Shown: positions 36,006-46,019 of the stretch, piece after piece
Layout of the letters: the number at the start of each line of letters is the position of its first letter
Numbering within the stretch: the first letter of the stretch is position 1
Source: Capnocytophaga granulosa ATCC 51502
Lineage (GTDB): Bacteria; Bacteroidota; Bacteroidia; Flavobacteriales; Flavobacteriaceae
NCBI RefSeq assembly: GCF_000411115.1
Contig: NZ_KE150257.1
Span: 1-64,000, forward strand
Direction of reading: 5' to 3'
Length of the DNA stretch: 64,000 nucleotides
Notes under the pieces: model-generated
Seen by the model: the letters and a program-made list of their open reading frames with translations, nothing else
The model's database searches: none
What the model was told of the DNA's origin: nothing
Translations under genes and position numbers: made by a program

Positions 36006-37805
36006 CTATTTGTTGTTACTAAAGTAAATCAGTTTTCTCCTATATACCGTTAGGAGTTTGGATTTGGAGATAAAACCAATGTATTTCCCTTCCTTGATCA
36101 CAGGCAGGTTCCAAGCACCTGTACTCTGGAACTTATCCATAACTTGGTTCATGTTATCCACTCCCATGTGTATTAGGGCTGGAGGTGGTTGCATCATCTC
36201 CAAGACGGAGACTTTCTCATAGAGTTCTTTTTCAAATATCAGGTGGCGAATATCGTCCAAGAGAATTACCCCCTCTAAGCTGCCTTTCTCTCTGTCCAAG
36301 ACAGGAAAGATATTGCGAGAAGACTCTCTGACAGCCTCATAGACCACGCCCTTGAGATTCATATCGGTATAGACAGGGACGAAATTGGTCTCTATCACCT
36401 GCCCCATATCCATAAGGGTGAGAATGGCTTGGTCTTTATCCTGATTAACAAGCTCTCCCTTGCGACCCAACTCCATGGTATAGATAGAATATTTGTTGAA
36501 ATACTTAGCTATAGAGAAGGAAATCACGGCTGTGACCATTGCTGGGACAAAAAGAGCATAACCGCCTGTTACCTCTGCTATAAGGAAAATAGCCGTCAGT
36601 GGTGCATGAAGTACCCCAGTCATCAGGGCTGTCATTCCGATAAGGGTAAAGTTGGCCAAGGGTAGCTTATGTGGCAACCACTCTATTTGGTTGATAATAC
36701 GAGCAAAACAATTGCCCATCACCCCACCCATAAAGAGCATAGGCGAGAAGATACCTCCTACTCCCCCTGCTCCAAAGGTTACCGAGGTGGCCACTACCTT
36801 AGAGAAAGCCAAGCCAGCTAAAAGCAGGATAATAACCCAAGGATTATGCAAGTCCCAACCAAAGATATTGTCTCCTAAGGAGAGTTCTGGGTGGCCTTCC
36901 TTGAGGTGGTTAATCACCTCATGCCCTTCCCCATAGAGTGGTGGCATAAGAAAAACCAACAAGCCCAACACCGCTCCTCCTATAAGTAAGCGTACATAGG
37001 GCGAGGAGAAGCGCGCAAAGAAACGATTCACCCACTCATAGACAAAGGTAAAGTAAGCCGACATGAAGCCGCCTACTACCCCTAAGAGCAGGTAGAAAGG
37101 AATGTTGCGCATCAGGAAGCTACCACTGACCTGAATGGGCAGTAGTGCTGCATTGCCAAAGAACAGATAAGAGATCAGCACCCCCGAAAGAGAGGCTACA
37201 AAAAGCGGCAACAGCGACCAGAGTGTCAGGTCTAAGCCAAAAACCTCTATAGCGAAAAGAATACCCGCCAAAGGTACCTTGAAGATCGCTGCCAAAGCCG
37301 CCGCAGAAGCACAGGCCAAAAGGAGCATTCGGTCGGACTGGTTGATATGGAACAAGCGGGCTATCTGCGAGCTGATACCTGCTCCTGTAACCACCATAGG
37401 TCCTTCGAGCCCTACCGACCCCCCAAAGCCAATGGTAATAGGGGCGGTAAGCAAGCTCCCATAGGCTTGGAAACGCTTCATAATCCCCTTTTGCTTGGCT
37501 ACTGCATAGAGAATAGAGGGAATCCCATGACTGACGTCCTTGCGGATTACATATTTCTTTACCAAATAGACCAAGAGAAAACCCACCGCTGGGAAAACCA
37601 CATAGAAGCCATAGTTAATATAGCGGATAATATTGCCCACCAGCACCTCCTCAATAAAGTGCGTCAAGGAGCGCATCGCCAGTGCAGCAAAGCCCGTAGC
37701 GACCCCTACCAACACACAAAGCAGTAGTATAAACTGCCTATGTGTGAGGTACTGTGTCTTCCATTGTAGGAATTTTATATACCAACGCTGCGCTGTTGTT
37801 TTCAT
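36006..37805 (-). CDS. ClC-family chloride channel/antiporter with CBS domains
   Basis: 599 aa. Around 10-12 membrane segments (residues about 20-430) and two C-terminal CBS domains (about 460-590). Selectivity motifs: GSVGLEGPMVVTG near 128-140, with the gating glutamate of the GxEGP motif in place, and GAGGVGGIFSPMLF near 343-356. Whether it is a channel or a H+/Cl- exchanger cannot be told from the sequence. The CBS pair suggests nucleotide control. Confidence 0.93.
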   Translation of the reverse strand: MKTTAQRWYIKFLQWKTQYLTHRQFILLLCVLVGVATGFAALAMRSLTHFIEEVLVGNIIRYINYGFYVVFPAVGFLLVYLVKKYVIRKDVSHGIPSILYAVAKQKGIMKRFQAYGSLLTAPITIGFGGSVGLEGPMVVTGAGISSQIARLFHINQSDRMLLLACASAAALAAIFKVPLAGILFAIEVFGLDLTLWSLLPLFVASLSGVLISYLFFGNAALLPIQVSGSFLMRNIPFYLLLGVVGGFMSAYFTFVYEWVNRFFARFSSPYVRLLIGGAVLGLLVFLMPPLYGEGHEVINHLKEGHPELSLGDNIFGWDLHNPWVIILLLAGLAFSKVVATSVTFGAGGVGGIFSPMLFMGGVMGNCFARIINQIEWLPHKLPLANFTLIGMTALMTGVLHAPLTAIFLIAEVTGGYALFVPAMVTAVISFSIAKYFNKYSIYTMELGRKGELVNQDKDQAILTLMDMGQVIETNFVPVYTDMNLKGVVYEAVRESSRNIFPVLDREKGSLEGVILLDDIRHLIFEKELYEKVSVLEMMQPPPALIHMGVDNMNQVMDKFQSTGAWNLPVIKEGKYIGFISKSKLLTVYRRKLIYFSNNK

Positions 37806-37839
37806 TGTAGTTTTGAGCTGTGAGTTCTGAATTTTGAGT

Positions 37840-37890
37840 TATCTATGCGGTCACTGGTCACTAGTCACTTGTCATTAGTCACTTGTCATT
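37840..37890 (-). repeat. Stop-rich word array after typA
   Basis: In the typA sense it reads TAATGACAAGTGACTAATGA, then CAAGTGACTAGTGACCAGTG. It starts at the stop codon of typA and gives stops in all three frames. Confidence 0.8.
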
Positions 37891-39694
37891 ATTTAAACTC
37901 TTTCTCGTGGCGTTTGCGCTCGTTCTCGTCCAAATAAATCTTTCTAAGACGCATATTCTTAGGAGTCACCTCTACATATTCGTCTTTTTGGATATATTCG
38001 AGGGCTTCTTCTAGGGAAAACTTAATAGGCGGAGCGAGTTTCACCTTTTCATCGGAACCTGCAGCACGTACGTTGGTGAGCTTTTTGGTCTTGGTTACAT
38101 TGACCACCATATCCCCACTACGGGAGTTCTCACCGATTACCTGTCCTGTATAGATGTCTTCCCCAGGGAAGATAAAGAAACGTCCTCTGTCCTGCAACTT
38201 ATCCAAAGAGTAAGGAATAGCGGTACCCTGTTCCATAGAGATGAGCGAACCGTTGATACGTCCTGGAATCTCCCCTTTGAAAGGCTGAAACTCCAAGAAG
38301 CGGTGATGGATAATAGCTTCTCCTGCTGTGGCAGTAAGCAATTGATTTCTAAGGCCTATGATGCCACGGGAAGGAATAAGAAACTTGATGACCATACGCT
38401 CTCCCTTAGGCTCCATGCTGAGCATTTCACCCTTGCGGAGGGTAACAAAATCCACCGCTTTTCCACTGACATTCTCTGGTAGGTCTATAGTGAGTTCCTC
38501 TACAGGTTCGCACTTCACACCGTTTATCTCTTTGATAATAACTTGGGGCTGACCTATTTGTAGTTCGTAGCCCTCGCGACGCATGGTCTCGATAAGTACC
38601 GAAAGGTGTAACACCCCACGACCATAGACGATAAACTTATCCGCACTATCGGTAGCCTCCACCCGTAGGGCAAGGTTTTTTTCCAATTCGCGTTCGAGAC
38701 GCTCCTTGATATGTCGGGAAGTAACGAATTTTCCATCTTTGCCGAAGAAAGGCGAGTCATTGATGGTAAAGAGCATGCTCATGGTAGGCTCATCAATAGC
38801 TATAGTAGGCAGTGCTTCAGGATTTTCAAAGTCGGCAATGGTATCGCCAATATCAAAACCTTCCAAGCCAGCAATGGCACAGATATCACCTGCCTGTACG
38901 CTCTCTACTTTCTTACGCCCTAGGCCGTCAAAGGTATGGAGTTCGCGTATTTTTGATTTTATGATGCTACCATCGCGCTTTACCAAGGAGATATTCATAC
39001 CTGCCTCAAGAGTACCTCGGTGCAAGCGTCCTATGGCAATACGCCCTGTAAAGGTAGAGTAGTCAAGGGAAGTAATGAGCATCTGGAGGCTACCTTGGGT
39101 AACCTCAGGAGCAGGGATATACTTGACTACCATATCCAAAAGTGGCTCTATGGTAGTGGTAGGCTTGCGCCAGTCTTCGGACATCCAGTTCTGCTTGGCT
39201 GAACCATATACAGTAGGGAAGTCCAGCTGCCAATCCTCTGCACCGAGTTCGAACATAAGGTCAAATACTGCCTCATGCACCTCCTCTGGGGTACAGTTTT
39301 CCTTATCCACCTTGTTGATTACCACAATGGGTTTGAGCTTCATCTCAATGGCCTTCTGCAACACGAAGCGTGTCTGTGGCATAGGCCCCTCAAAGGCATC
39401 TACAAGCAAGAGTACCCCGTCGGCCATATTGAGTACACGCTCCACCTCCCCACCAAAGTCGGCGTGGCCTGGGGTATCTATGATATTGATTTTTGTGCCC
39501 TTATAATTGACCGATACATTCTTAGAGAGGATAGTGATCCCGCGTTCGCGTTCCAAATCATTGTTATCCAGAATCAACTCGCCCGTTTCTTGGTTATCGC
39601 GAAAGAGCGCGCAGTGGTGTAAGATTTTATCTACTAAGGTTGTTTTTCCGTGGTCAACATGCGCAATAATGGCTATGTTTCTAATAGCTGTCAT
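37889..39694 (-). CDS. typA: Ribosome-associated GTPase TypA/BipA
   Basis: 601 aa from ATG 39694. Translation-factor GTPase acting on 50S assembly and stress growth. G motifs: AHVDHGKTT (about 11-19), [20 protein letters not shown]. Domains II, III, V and the TypA-specific C-terminal domain are complete. The longer start at 39715 lies inside the promoter TATTTTTG (39713-39720), so ATG 39694 is taken. The flanking array of TTTTTAGTTTTTAG words lies upstream of the promoter. Confidence 0.96.
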   Translation of the reverse strand: MTAIRNIAIIAHVDHGKTTLVDKILHHCALFRDNQETGELILDNNDLERERGITILSKNVSVNYKGTKINIIDTPGHADFGGEVERVLNMADGVLLLVDAFEGPMPQTRFVLQKAIEMKLKPIVVINKVDKENCTPEEVHEAVFDLMFELGAEDWQLDFPTVYGSAKQNWMSEDWRKPTTTIEPLLDMVVKYIPAPEVTQGSLQMLITSLDYSTFTGRIAIGRLHRGTLEAGMNISLVKRDGSIIKSKIRELHTFDGLGRKKVESVQAGDICAIAGLEGFDIGDTIADFENPEALPTIAIDEPTMSMLFTINDSPFFGKDGKFVTSRHIKERLERELEKNLALRVEATDSADKFIVYGRGVLHLSVLIETMRREGYELQIGQPQVIIKEINGVKCEPVEELTIDLPENVSGKAVDFVTLRKGEMLSMEPKGERMVIKFLIPSRGIIGLRNQLLTATAGEAIIHHRFLEFQPFKGEIPGRINGSLISMEQGTAIPYSLDKLQDRGRFFIFPGEDIYTGQVIGENSRSGDMVVNVTKTKKLTNVRAAGSDEKVKLAPPIKFSLEEALEYIQKDEYVEVTPKNMRLRKIYLDENERKRHEKEFK

Positions 39695-39712
39695 ATAATT
39701 TTTTTTAGGGCG

Positions 39713-39720
39713 CAAAAATA
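39713..39720 (-). promoter_or_regulatory. -7 element TATTTTTG of typA
   Basis: TATTTTTG on the minus strand, 18 nt before the ATG at 39694. The upstream DNA is the word array AACTAAAAACTAAAAACT (39721-39765). Confidence 0.7.
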
Positions 39721-39764
39721 CGAAAAAGTTTTTAGTTTTTAGTTTTTAGTTTTTAGTTATTTAA

Positions 39765-40025
39765 CTAATGAGCTAATTTGCTAATTGATTCATTAGATTT
39801 CAATAGATTCCTGTTTAGAGCTTCTTCATTCTTTATTCCTAATCCCATTTGTATTTGCTTACGAGAAAGCATAATAGCCTCTATATCCTCTTGAGTGAGA
39901 ATATTATCGTATTGGTCTATTTCAGAATCTGCCACTTCAACCCCTATATCATTTAGGAATTTAATAATTGCCTGATACTGAGTAAAACTAAGCTTTTCTT
40001 TTAAAGGAATTATATTTGTATTCAT
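39765..40025 (-). CDS. Small hypothetical protein (antitoxin-like)
   Basis: 86 aa. LKEKLSFTQYQAIIKFLNDI at the start, then EDIEAIMLSRKQIQMGL in the middle. The pattern is like small antitoxin components of the addiction-module kind found in Bacteroidota, but the match is by eye only and no toxin gene lies next to it. The last eight residues and TAG are written by the repeat word at 39767-39797. A near-copy of this word (27 of 31 bases) sits at 40041-40071, just upstream, at the lldP stop. Confidence 0.6.
   Translation of the reverse strand: MNTNIIPLKEKLSFTQYQAIIKFLNDIGVEVADSEIDQYDNILTQEDIEAIMLSRKQIQMGLGIKNEEALNRNLLKSNESISKLAH
39767..39797. repeat. Gene-end word, copy A
   Basis: TAATGAGCTAATTTGCTAAT followed by TGATTCATTAG. 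It forms the 3' end of the small hypothetical gene. It matches copy B at 40041-40071. Confidence 0.75.
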
Positions 40026-40040
40026 AGTATTCTTATATTC

Positions 40041-40071
40041 TTAATGAGCGAATTTGCTGATTGACTCATTA
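40041..40071. repeat. Gene-end word, copy B
   Basis: TAATGAGCGAATTTGCTGAT followed by TGACTCATTAT. It covers the end of lldP; AATGAG and CTCATT can pair as a 6-bp stem. Copy A at 39767-39797 is its direct repeat. Confidence 0.75.
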
Positions 40072-41655
40072 TAAAAATAGTGCTACAATGGCGGCAATAA
40101 TCCCATAGACGAGCATAGGAATAACCGTTTTCTTAAGGATACTACCCTCTGCATTGTCAATACCTAGGACGGAGCAACCTGCAATAATATTGTTGATGCA
40201 CACCATATTTCCCATAGCACCCCCTACTGACTGTAAGGCCAAAATCAGTGGTACGGAAAGTCCTGTGGCGGTAGCTACCGAATACTGTACCGCCCCGAAG
40301 GTAACATTGGAAATGGTATTGGAACCCGAGAAGAATGCCCCCAAAGCCCCTAAGTAGGAAGCAAAAGACACCCAATGCTGCTGTGTGGCATTGGCCAATC
40401 CCTTACCAATGACTTGGGTCATGGAATCCTCTCCGCCAATCATCATGAGTTTCACCATAATCATAGCACCTACCAAGGCAAGGAAAGGTTTCTGCATCTG
40501 GAAGGCACTCTTGAGGTAGATGTCTTTGCACTTATCCCAAGACAAGCGGAATATAAAGAAGGAAAGTACCACAGTAACTATAAAAGGAATGAGCGAAGGC
40601 GTATAGAGGAGCTTATAGCTATCGCTTACCCCAGTTCGGAAGATATCTTCTACGGAGAAGATCAATCCTCGGCTGACTTTGAACACTCCCATTTCACCCA
40701 AGGAGAACTGGAACCACTCAGTGGCATCGTTGAGCATCGCCTTGAGAGGGAGCTGCTTTACTCGGGTGATGATCAGAATCACAATAAGCAAAAGGGTAGG
40801 CGTAAAAGCCTTGATAAGGGTACTGCCTGGTATAGATTGCTTTTCTTGTACCTCTGCTGTTTTGGACAATCCTATGCCCTTGCCTGCTACCAATACTGAG
40901 ATAAAGAGTCCTATAGCCCCTCCGACTAAGGAAGGAAATTCATAATTGAACTGGGCAATTAAGAAATAAGGAACGGTACAAGAGAGGATACTAATAAGAA
41001 TAAAGAGTGCATTTTGCTTGATTTCTTTCCAAGAAACAATAAAGCGCAAAGCCAATACTGGAATCACAAAACCTGCAATAAGGTGAACAAGCGCAGTGAT
41101 TTGTCCTATTTTGGAAACATCATCTCCGTTAATTGTTCCACTATCCAAGAGGGTTTTGAAGCCATACCAAGTAGGGGTGCCGACTGCTCCAAAAGAAACA
41201 GGTACAGAGTTCATCACCAAAGCGAGCATGACCACTGGCATAGGTTTAAACCCTAAGCCTACCAAGATAGGCGCTGCAATAGCCACAGGGGTACCAAAGC
41301 CACTAGCCCCTTCAAGCATAAAAGCAAAAGCCCAGCCGATAATCATCAGCTGTGCTACAGGATTCGGGCTGATGTTGCCCAGCCACTGGCGGAGCGTATT
41401 CATAGCCCCAGAGGCTTCCATCATACGGTTGAAGAATACCGCCCCGAAAATCACCGAAATAGGGGTGAATACCGAAATAATCGCCGAAACGATATTGGCA
41501 TTGAGTAGTACAAACTCATTCTTGAAGTAAAACATCTGTAGCAGATATACCAAACCTGCTATCAGTGGGAGTGCTACATACGAAGGAAAAGCATTGCGCT
41601 TTACCATGAGGTAAATCAGTAGCACAATAGGAAAGATGCTCAAAAAAAGATCCAT
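40069..41655 (-). CDS. lldP: L-lactate permease
   Basis: 528 aa, 12-14 membrane helices, full length for the LctP family. Family blocks: MMEASGAMNTLRQWLGNISP near 78-97, EGASGFGTPVAIAAPILVGL near 115-134, FLGAxFSGSNTISNVTFGAVQ-like region near 440-460. It imports lactate, and glycolate in some species, by proton symport. Promoter TATATTTG at 41724-41731. No lactate dehydrogenase gene is next to it. Confidence 0.93.
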   Translation of the reverse strand: MDLFLSIFPIVLLIYLMVKRNAFPSYVALPLIAGLVYLLQMFYFKNEFVLLNANIVSAIISVFTPISVIFGAVFFNRMMEASGAMNTLRQWLGNISPNPVAQLMIIGWAFAFMLEGASGFGTPVAIAAPILVGLGFKPMPVVMLALVMNSVPVSFGAVGTPTWYGFKTLLDSGTINGDDVSKIGQITALVHLIAGFVIPVLALRFIVSWKEIKQNALFILISILSCTVPYFLIAQFNYEFPSLVGGAIGLFISVLVAGKGIGLSKTAEVQEKQSIPGSTLIKAFTPTLLLIVILIITRVKQLPLKAMLNDATEWFQFSLGEMGVFKVSRGLIFSVEDIFRTGVSDSYKLLYTPSLIPFIVTVVLSFFIFRLSWDKCKDIYLKSAFQMQKPFLALVGAMIMVKLMMIGGEDSMTQVIGKGLANATQQHWVSFASYLGALGAFFSGSNTISNVTFGAVQYSVATATGLSVPLILALQSVGGAMGNMVCINNIIAGCSVLGIDNAEGSILKKTVIPMLVYGIIAAIVALFL

Positions 41656-41723
41656 ATCAATTGTTAATTATTAATTGTTAATTGTCAATGATTAATGACT
41701 AATTAAGGTTTTCTAATTTTGCG

Positions 41724-41731
41724 CAAATATA
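41724..41731 (-). promoter_or_regulatory. -7 element TATATTTG of lldP
   Basis: TATATTTG on the minus strand, 69 nt before the lldP ATG; the leader is made of TTAATTGTTAATTATTAATT-type words. Confidence 0.6.
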
Positions 41732-41831
41732 TAACATTTCAGACATATAAACAAATTTTTTTTCAGTAATCAAAGGGCAGCCATCAGAGGTCAGCGCTTG
41801 AAACTGACCCCTGACTACTGACCTATGAAAA

Positions 41832-43226
41832 CTAGATAGAATTAAGGAATTCGAGTAGGTCGGCTCGTTCCTTTTTGGTGAGTTTCTTAAAGATTTCTTT
41901 AGAACGGAGTGCTTCTCCTCCATGCCAAAGAATAGCCTCGGTGATATTCTTAGCACGACCATCGTGCATAAAGTGCGTGTGCCCACTTGCTAAGGCTTGT
42001 AGACCTATGCCCCAAAGCGGACGGGTACGCCATTCACGACCATTGGCCAGGAAGTCAGGACGACCATCGGCGAGGTCTTCCCCCATGTCATGTAAGAGCA
42101 TATCGGTATAAGGATAGAAGGTTTGGTTGGCCAAAGCATTGATCGGCGCCTGCAATGTACGCTGCTTAGGTGTATGACAGGCCGCACAACCAATACCATC
42201 AAAGATACGAGAGCCATTGCGCACAGAAGCCTTATTCATATTGCGAGCAGCAGGTACAGCAAGAGTTCTAAGATACATTTCAGTGGCATCTACTTGGTAT
42301 TTAGTCATCTCAGGATCATCGTTCAAACCATCATCAACCCCTACTTGTCCATGTCCTAATTCCACACGGTAGCCATGATAAGGGTTGGTTACTCCTAAGT
42401 CACCTAAGTAAGAACCCGCAGCTTCATCAAGTAGTGTAGCAGTATTGGCTTTCCAGCCAAAACGACCAATACCCATACGTTGGTTCGCCTCGTCCCATAC
42501 GCGGTTCACTTTCCCAGAGATGCCGTCTTTGTTTTTATCCTCTATATCTTCAGCGGCTAAGAGGTCTGCTTCGGGGATAAACTCCAATAGCCCCAAACCA
42601 TAGATAGGCATACTAGTACGAGGAGAAATCAGAATGTTGGCAGGCACTGTAGCTGTCACTCCTGTAAGAGTATAGATCGGCTTTTTCAACACGACCTGAG
42701 TGCCGTCCTTAAAGGTTTCCACTATATCTTGATAAGTTACGCCAAAACGTCCTTCGGGCTGATAGCCAAAAAGCGCTCGGTTCTGTACTTGGGTGCCAAA
42801 GCCAGGTACTGGCAACGGCCCTCCATGTTCATCTGCTCCGGGGAGACTTACTCTCATAAAAAAACCTCTGGCTCTGACCATATCATCGGCAGGAAAGGCA
42901 GCTCGCCCATCACCTGGATGGCAATCAAAACAAGAAGAACTATTAAAAATAGGCCCTAATCCTCCAAAATTAGGAGCAGGATTACGGACAAAAGTTTGTT
43001 CGAACATACTATCCCCATCACCGTGCATATCATCTTCCTCAGGAGTAAGGCCTGGTGCAGGAAAACCATAAGCAAAACTTGTCTCATTGAAGATTGTTGT
43101 TCCTCCTCCTGCGTAAGTACGATCGCTCAAAGAAGGGAGATTCTCTGGGTAGATATACTCGTTCTCTTCCATATTACAAGCTGAGAGGAGCAGTGTGGTT
43201 GCTAAAAGTGTTTTTATAATTTTCAT
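41832..43226 (-). CDS. Di-heme oxidoreductase family lipoprotein (DHOR/DUF1111)
   Basis: 464 aa from ATG 43226. Lipoprotein signal MKIIKTLLATTLLLSAC with lipobox Cys17. Two c-type heme motifs CxxCH: CFDCH (near 110) and CAACH (near 355). The family (putative peroxidase or thiol oxidoreductase) is often next to imelysin genes and linked to iron uptake; exact reaction unknown. The start at 43268 is too far from the signal peptide. Last gene of the porin-imelysin-DHOR set. Confidence 0.9.
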   Translation of the reverse strand: MKIIKTLLATTLLLSACNMEENEYIYPENLPSLSDRTYAGGGTTIFNETSFAYGFPAPGLTPEEDDMHGDGDSMFEQTFVRNPAPNFGGLGPIFNSSSCFDCHPGDGRAAFPADDMVRARGFFMRVSLPGADEHGGPLPVPGFGTQVQNRALFGYQPEGRFGVTYQDIVETFKDGTQVVLKKPIYTLTGVTATVPANILISPRTSMPIYGLGLLEFIPEADLLAAEDIEDKNKDGISGKVNRVWDEANQRMGIGRFGWKANTATLLDEAAGSYLGDLGVTNPYHGYRVELGHGQVGVDDGLNDDPEMTKYQVDATEMYLRTLAVPAARNMNKASVRNGSRIFDGIGCAACHTPKQRTLQAPINALANQTFYPYTDMLLHDMGEDLADGRPDFLANGREWRTRPLWGIGLQALASGHTHFMHDGRAKNITEAILWHGGEALRSKEIFKKLTKKERADLLEFLNSI

Positions 43227-43315
43227 CGTTGAGGGTTGTTGTAAATAGATTATATGAGCAAACGACAAAAGAAGTCTAAACCTTCTTTTGCCGTCTGCTC
43301 AAGGTTTTAAGTTCA

Positions 43316-44449
43316 TTAGTCTTCTTTAGGCTCTACTACATTATAGTATTTACCTAATTCTTTTTGGATAATTTCACGCAATTCCAATACAGTTGCTTGT
43401 GCTTTAGCTACAGCAGGTCTATTATTGATAATAGCATCGGCATAAGATACAGGGATTGCCTCGATATCAGCGATAGCTTTCTCTATTTGAGCCTTCATCT
43501 TGGCATCGAGCTGAGGGTCTAACTTTTTGATAAGGTCAGTAAGTCCTTTACCTTGCTTGCCTGCATAGTCAAACTTACCTAGGTAAACATTCTGAATGCT
43601 TCGCATATTATCAGCAAAGTCCTTACGGGTATTATTGCTAAAGCGAGATTCTTCCTTAGAAGGGTCTGGATTACCATTATTTTCCTTAGGGTTAAATGAT
43701 TTGGTAATTTTAGAAGCTCCTACCTCATCGGCAATAGTCCATAGTCCTGAAACGATTTCAGAAAGGGCATTTTTAGTAGACTTATAAGTATCATTTGTCA
43801 AAGCTGGGTTCAAAAATTCCTTTTTAAATCCATTGGCATCTTCCCAAAGGCTATAAAGGGTTTGTGTATTTGTTTTCAAATCTACAGAAGCTGCCTCAAG
43901 GTATTCTTTTTTACGGTCAGCCTTGTTGCTTCCATTGTCGATAAGTGCCTCAGCTTTGATTGGGTTGTTACCATCTTCACCCCAAATAAGGAACTCGATC
44001 AAGTGGAAACCACGTGTATCATCATTGGCTTTAATCACCTCAGGAGTAATAGGAGTACTTGCTGCTACTACTTTTTGCATTCCTTCCAAATCAGAAGGCC
44101 AGTCGTCCATAGCCCCGTCAAGGTCATTTGGTTTCTTGACAGGTCCCCAAAGGAAAGCCTCCGATTGTTCCCAAGGAGAACGAGCAGTACTCCAAGCCTC
44201 ACGTGCTTTTTGGAGGGTTTCTGCTGTAGGATTAGCTCTAAGGGCATCAAGAGCGGCTTTCAAGACAGTTGTTTTGTCGTTGAGATCTTTGTAAGTCGGA
44301 ATCACCACATTGTTTACAATGTCATGGATTACGGCTAATTCTTCCGCTTCGGTAACGCTACCTTTCTCATCAGCGTTTTTGTCGTCTTTTCCACAACCTA
44401 CGAGGAAGGCTGCTGAAAGCATACTAAGTGTTAAAGATTTAAAATTCAT
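43316..44449 (-). CDS. Imelysin-family lipoprotein
   Basis: 377 aa. Signal MNFKSLTLSMLSAAFLVGC with lipobox Cys19. The imelysin/EfeO-like fold has the GxHxxE motif in the form GFHLIEFLIWGED (near 147-159), a metal-binding site; these proteins are thought to bind iron at the cell surface or in the periplasm. It lies 52 nt after the porin gene and 89 nt before DHOR. Confidence 0.92.
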   Translation of the reverse strand: MNFKSLTLSMLSAAFLVGCGKDDKNADEKGSVTEAEELAVIHDIVNNVVIPTYKDLNDKTTVLKAALDALRANPTAETLQKAREAWSTARSPWEQSEAFLWGPVKKPNDLDGAMDDWPSDLEGMQKVVAASTPITPEVIKANDDTRGFHLIEFLIWGEDGNNPIKAEALIDNGSNKADRKKEYLEAASVDLKTNTQTLYSLWEDANGFKKEFLNPALTNDTYKSTKNALSEIVSGLWTIADEVGASKITKSFNPKENNGNPDPSKEESRFSNNTRKDFADNMRSIQNVYLGKFDYAGKQGKGLTDLIKKLDPQLDAKMKAQIEKAIADIEAIPVSYADAIINNRPAVAKAQATVLELREIIQKELGKYYNVVEPKED

Positions 44450-44500
44450 ATCATTCTGTTATTTGAAATTTTACTTTGATAAAATGGATATGCTATATTC

Positions 44501-45856
44501 TTAGAAAGAAAAGGCAATCCCTACTGAAAAAGTATTTTCTTTTATATTTCTGCCTGTATATACAGGTACTTTTTGTTTTAGGTCAATAAATTCAGCACCT
44601 AATGTACGCCACTGATAATGTGCCTTTACTACCACTTGAGGAATGACAAACCAGTTGGCTCCTACTGTAAAGGCATTTCTCTCCCACTTAGGATTTTTGA
44701 GAATAATTCCCTGTGTCTTTCTCATAGTGTCATAATAGTCATAGCGCAAGAAAGGATATACTTTTTGCACTGTATTCAAATTAAAGAGATGTAGTATCTC
44801 ATAACCTGCTTCGGCGGCAAAACCTATAGCCTCTTTTCCTACAGGAGTTCGCTTAACACCTAAAGCCTTTGGTAGTTGTGCGTTGGCCTTGGAAATATGA
44901 TCGGAGTTCTGTACATTTCCCCAGATAAAAGCGGTATTAAAGCGCAATGGCCCCTCATCATAAGAGAGATGTCCTGTAAAGAGGGTTACTCGTCCGTCCT
45001 TGAACAAATCATCTTCAGGTCGGTTTGGTGTACTATTACCTGTATAAAAGCCTGCACCTACGAAGGTATGTTTGTTATTCCCAAAGAGATAATCCAAACG
45101 CCCTGTAAATGCAAAAGCATTGGCATTGGCCATTTCAAAGCGCAATTGGTGCCCGCCCTTTACAAAATTACGAGAACTAAAGCCTGTAGCGTCTAAGCCA
45201 TTAGTAACAGAGAGTTCATAGCGGAAACGTTCGGCAAAAGTTCCATAGAACTGCACTCCATTCTCATACCAGCCCAAGGGGAGTATTTCATTTTCCATTT
45301 CAGGTTTATGAGTGGTAAAGTATGAAGTAGGTCTATCAAGTGTCTGTGCCAAGTTCAATCGGAGTTTTACGCGTCCTGCTCGTACATTGAAATAAGGGCG
45401 GAGCTGGAAATCTAAGTACATCTGTTCGAGCTTCACTTCGCCTCCTGCTTCTACTTCTCTTTCAAATTCGCCTGCTTCTTCTTGTATATCCGTTTCCATA
45501 GTAATTCCTGTCCCCCCATGCTCAAACTCAACTTCTGATCGCATAGAGATCCAATCATTAAAGCGATATCCCAAATAGAGGTTCAATCGCTCATGGTCTA
45601 TCTTATCCTTTATATAAGGGTCGGAGTCATAGGTGCCATATTTGTAGTAATTCACCGCTCCATAACCAGAGAAGGAGAAGCGATCCTTACTTAAAGGGCT
45701 GGGAGATAGTGCTTTCACCACGCTGTCCCTTTGGTCTAGTTCCCGCAGGATCTCCTCCTTGAGTTGTGCCTTCAGTGTAGTATAATCGGGCTGCTCCTGT
45801 GCCGAGAGCATACTAGCGCCACATAATCCGAAACAAACGGCGAGTATCTTTTTCAT
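44501..45856 (-). CDS. Outer-membrane porin (OprO/OprP-type)
   Basis: 451 aa. Signal peptide MKKILAVCFGLCGASMLSAQ. A coiled segment with YTTLKAQLKEEILRELDQRD at 25-45, then a 16-strand-type beta barrel with alternating aromatic strands, and a terminal aromatic (VGIAFSF). First gene of the operon, so it may pass the metal or its chelate for the imelysin/DHOR pair. Substrate not determined. Confidence 0.85.
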   Translation of the reverse strand: MKKILAVCFGLCGASMLSAQEQPDYTTLKAQLKEEILRELDQRDSVVKALSPSPLSKDRFSFSGYGAVNYYKYGTYDSDPYIKDKIDHERLNLYLGYRFNDWISMRSEVEFEHGGTGITMETDIQEEAGEFEREVEAGGEVKLEQMYLDFQLRPYFNVRAGRVKLRLNLAQTLDRPTSYFTTHKPEMENEILPLGWYENGVQFYGTFAERFRYELSVTNGLDATGFSSRNFVKGGHQLRFEMANANAFAFTGRLDYLFGNNKHTFVGAGFYTGNSTPNRPEDDLFKDGRVTLFTGHLSYDEGPLRFNTAFIWGNVQNSDHISKANAQLPKALGVKRTPVGKEAIGFAAEAGYEILHLFNLNTVQKVYPFLRYDYYDTMRKTQGIILKNPKWERNAFTVGANWFVIPQVVVKAHYQWRTLGAEFIDLKQKVPVYTGRNIKENTFSVGIAFSF

Positions 45857-45890
45857 TATAAAGATTTAAATTTGTGTTTCTTAGAGAAGG

Positions 45891-45898
45891 CAAAGATA
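45891..45898 (-). promoter_or_regulatory. -7 element TATCTTTG of the porin-imelysin-DHOR operon
   Basis: TATCTTTG on the minus strand, 34 nt before the porin ATG; directly followed upstream by the symmetrical box at 45902-45925. Confidence 0.7.
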
Positions 45899-45901
45899 TG
45901 C

Positions 45902-45925
45902 TTTATTTGGTACAAATCCAAATAA
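45902..45925. promoter_or_regulatory. Candidate operator of the iron-linked porin operon
   Basis: TTATTTGG (45903-45910) and CCAAATAA (45918-45925) are perfect inverted arms around TACAAAT. The box sits 3 nt upstream of the -7 element, in the -33 to -7 spacer, where a repressor would block RNA polymerase. A similar box (16 of 24 bases) is at 61309-61332 before the heme/iron operon. Fur-type control is a guess. Confidence 0.45.
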
Positions 45926-45997
45926 AAATAAAAGAAAATTGCAAAAAGATAAATACTAAATAATTAATATGATATCGTCTTGTAATGATTAAATTCG

Positions 45998-46005
45998 TAC
46001 CTTTG
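45998..46005 (+). promoter_or_regulatory. -7 element TACCTTTG of the 46020 gene
   Basis: TACCTTTG 14 nt before ATG 46020, so the leader is very short. It diverges from the porin operon promoter 100 nt away. Confidence 0.65.
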
Positions 46006-46019
46006 CAAAAATATACATT

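Noticed and set aside
41699..41986. 95-aa minus-strand frame after the di-heme gene
   Set aside because: It overlaps the di-heme oxidoreductase end in another frame and runs through AT-rich and word sequence; no protein-like features.
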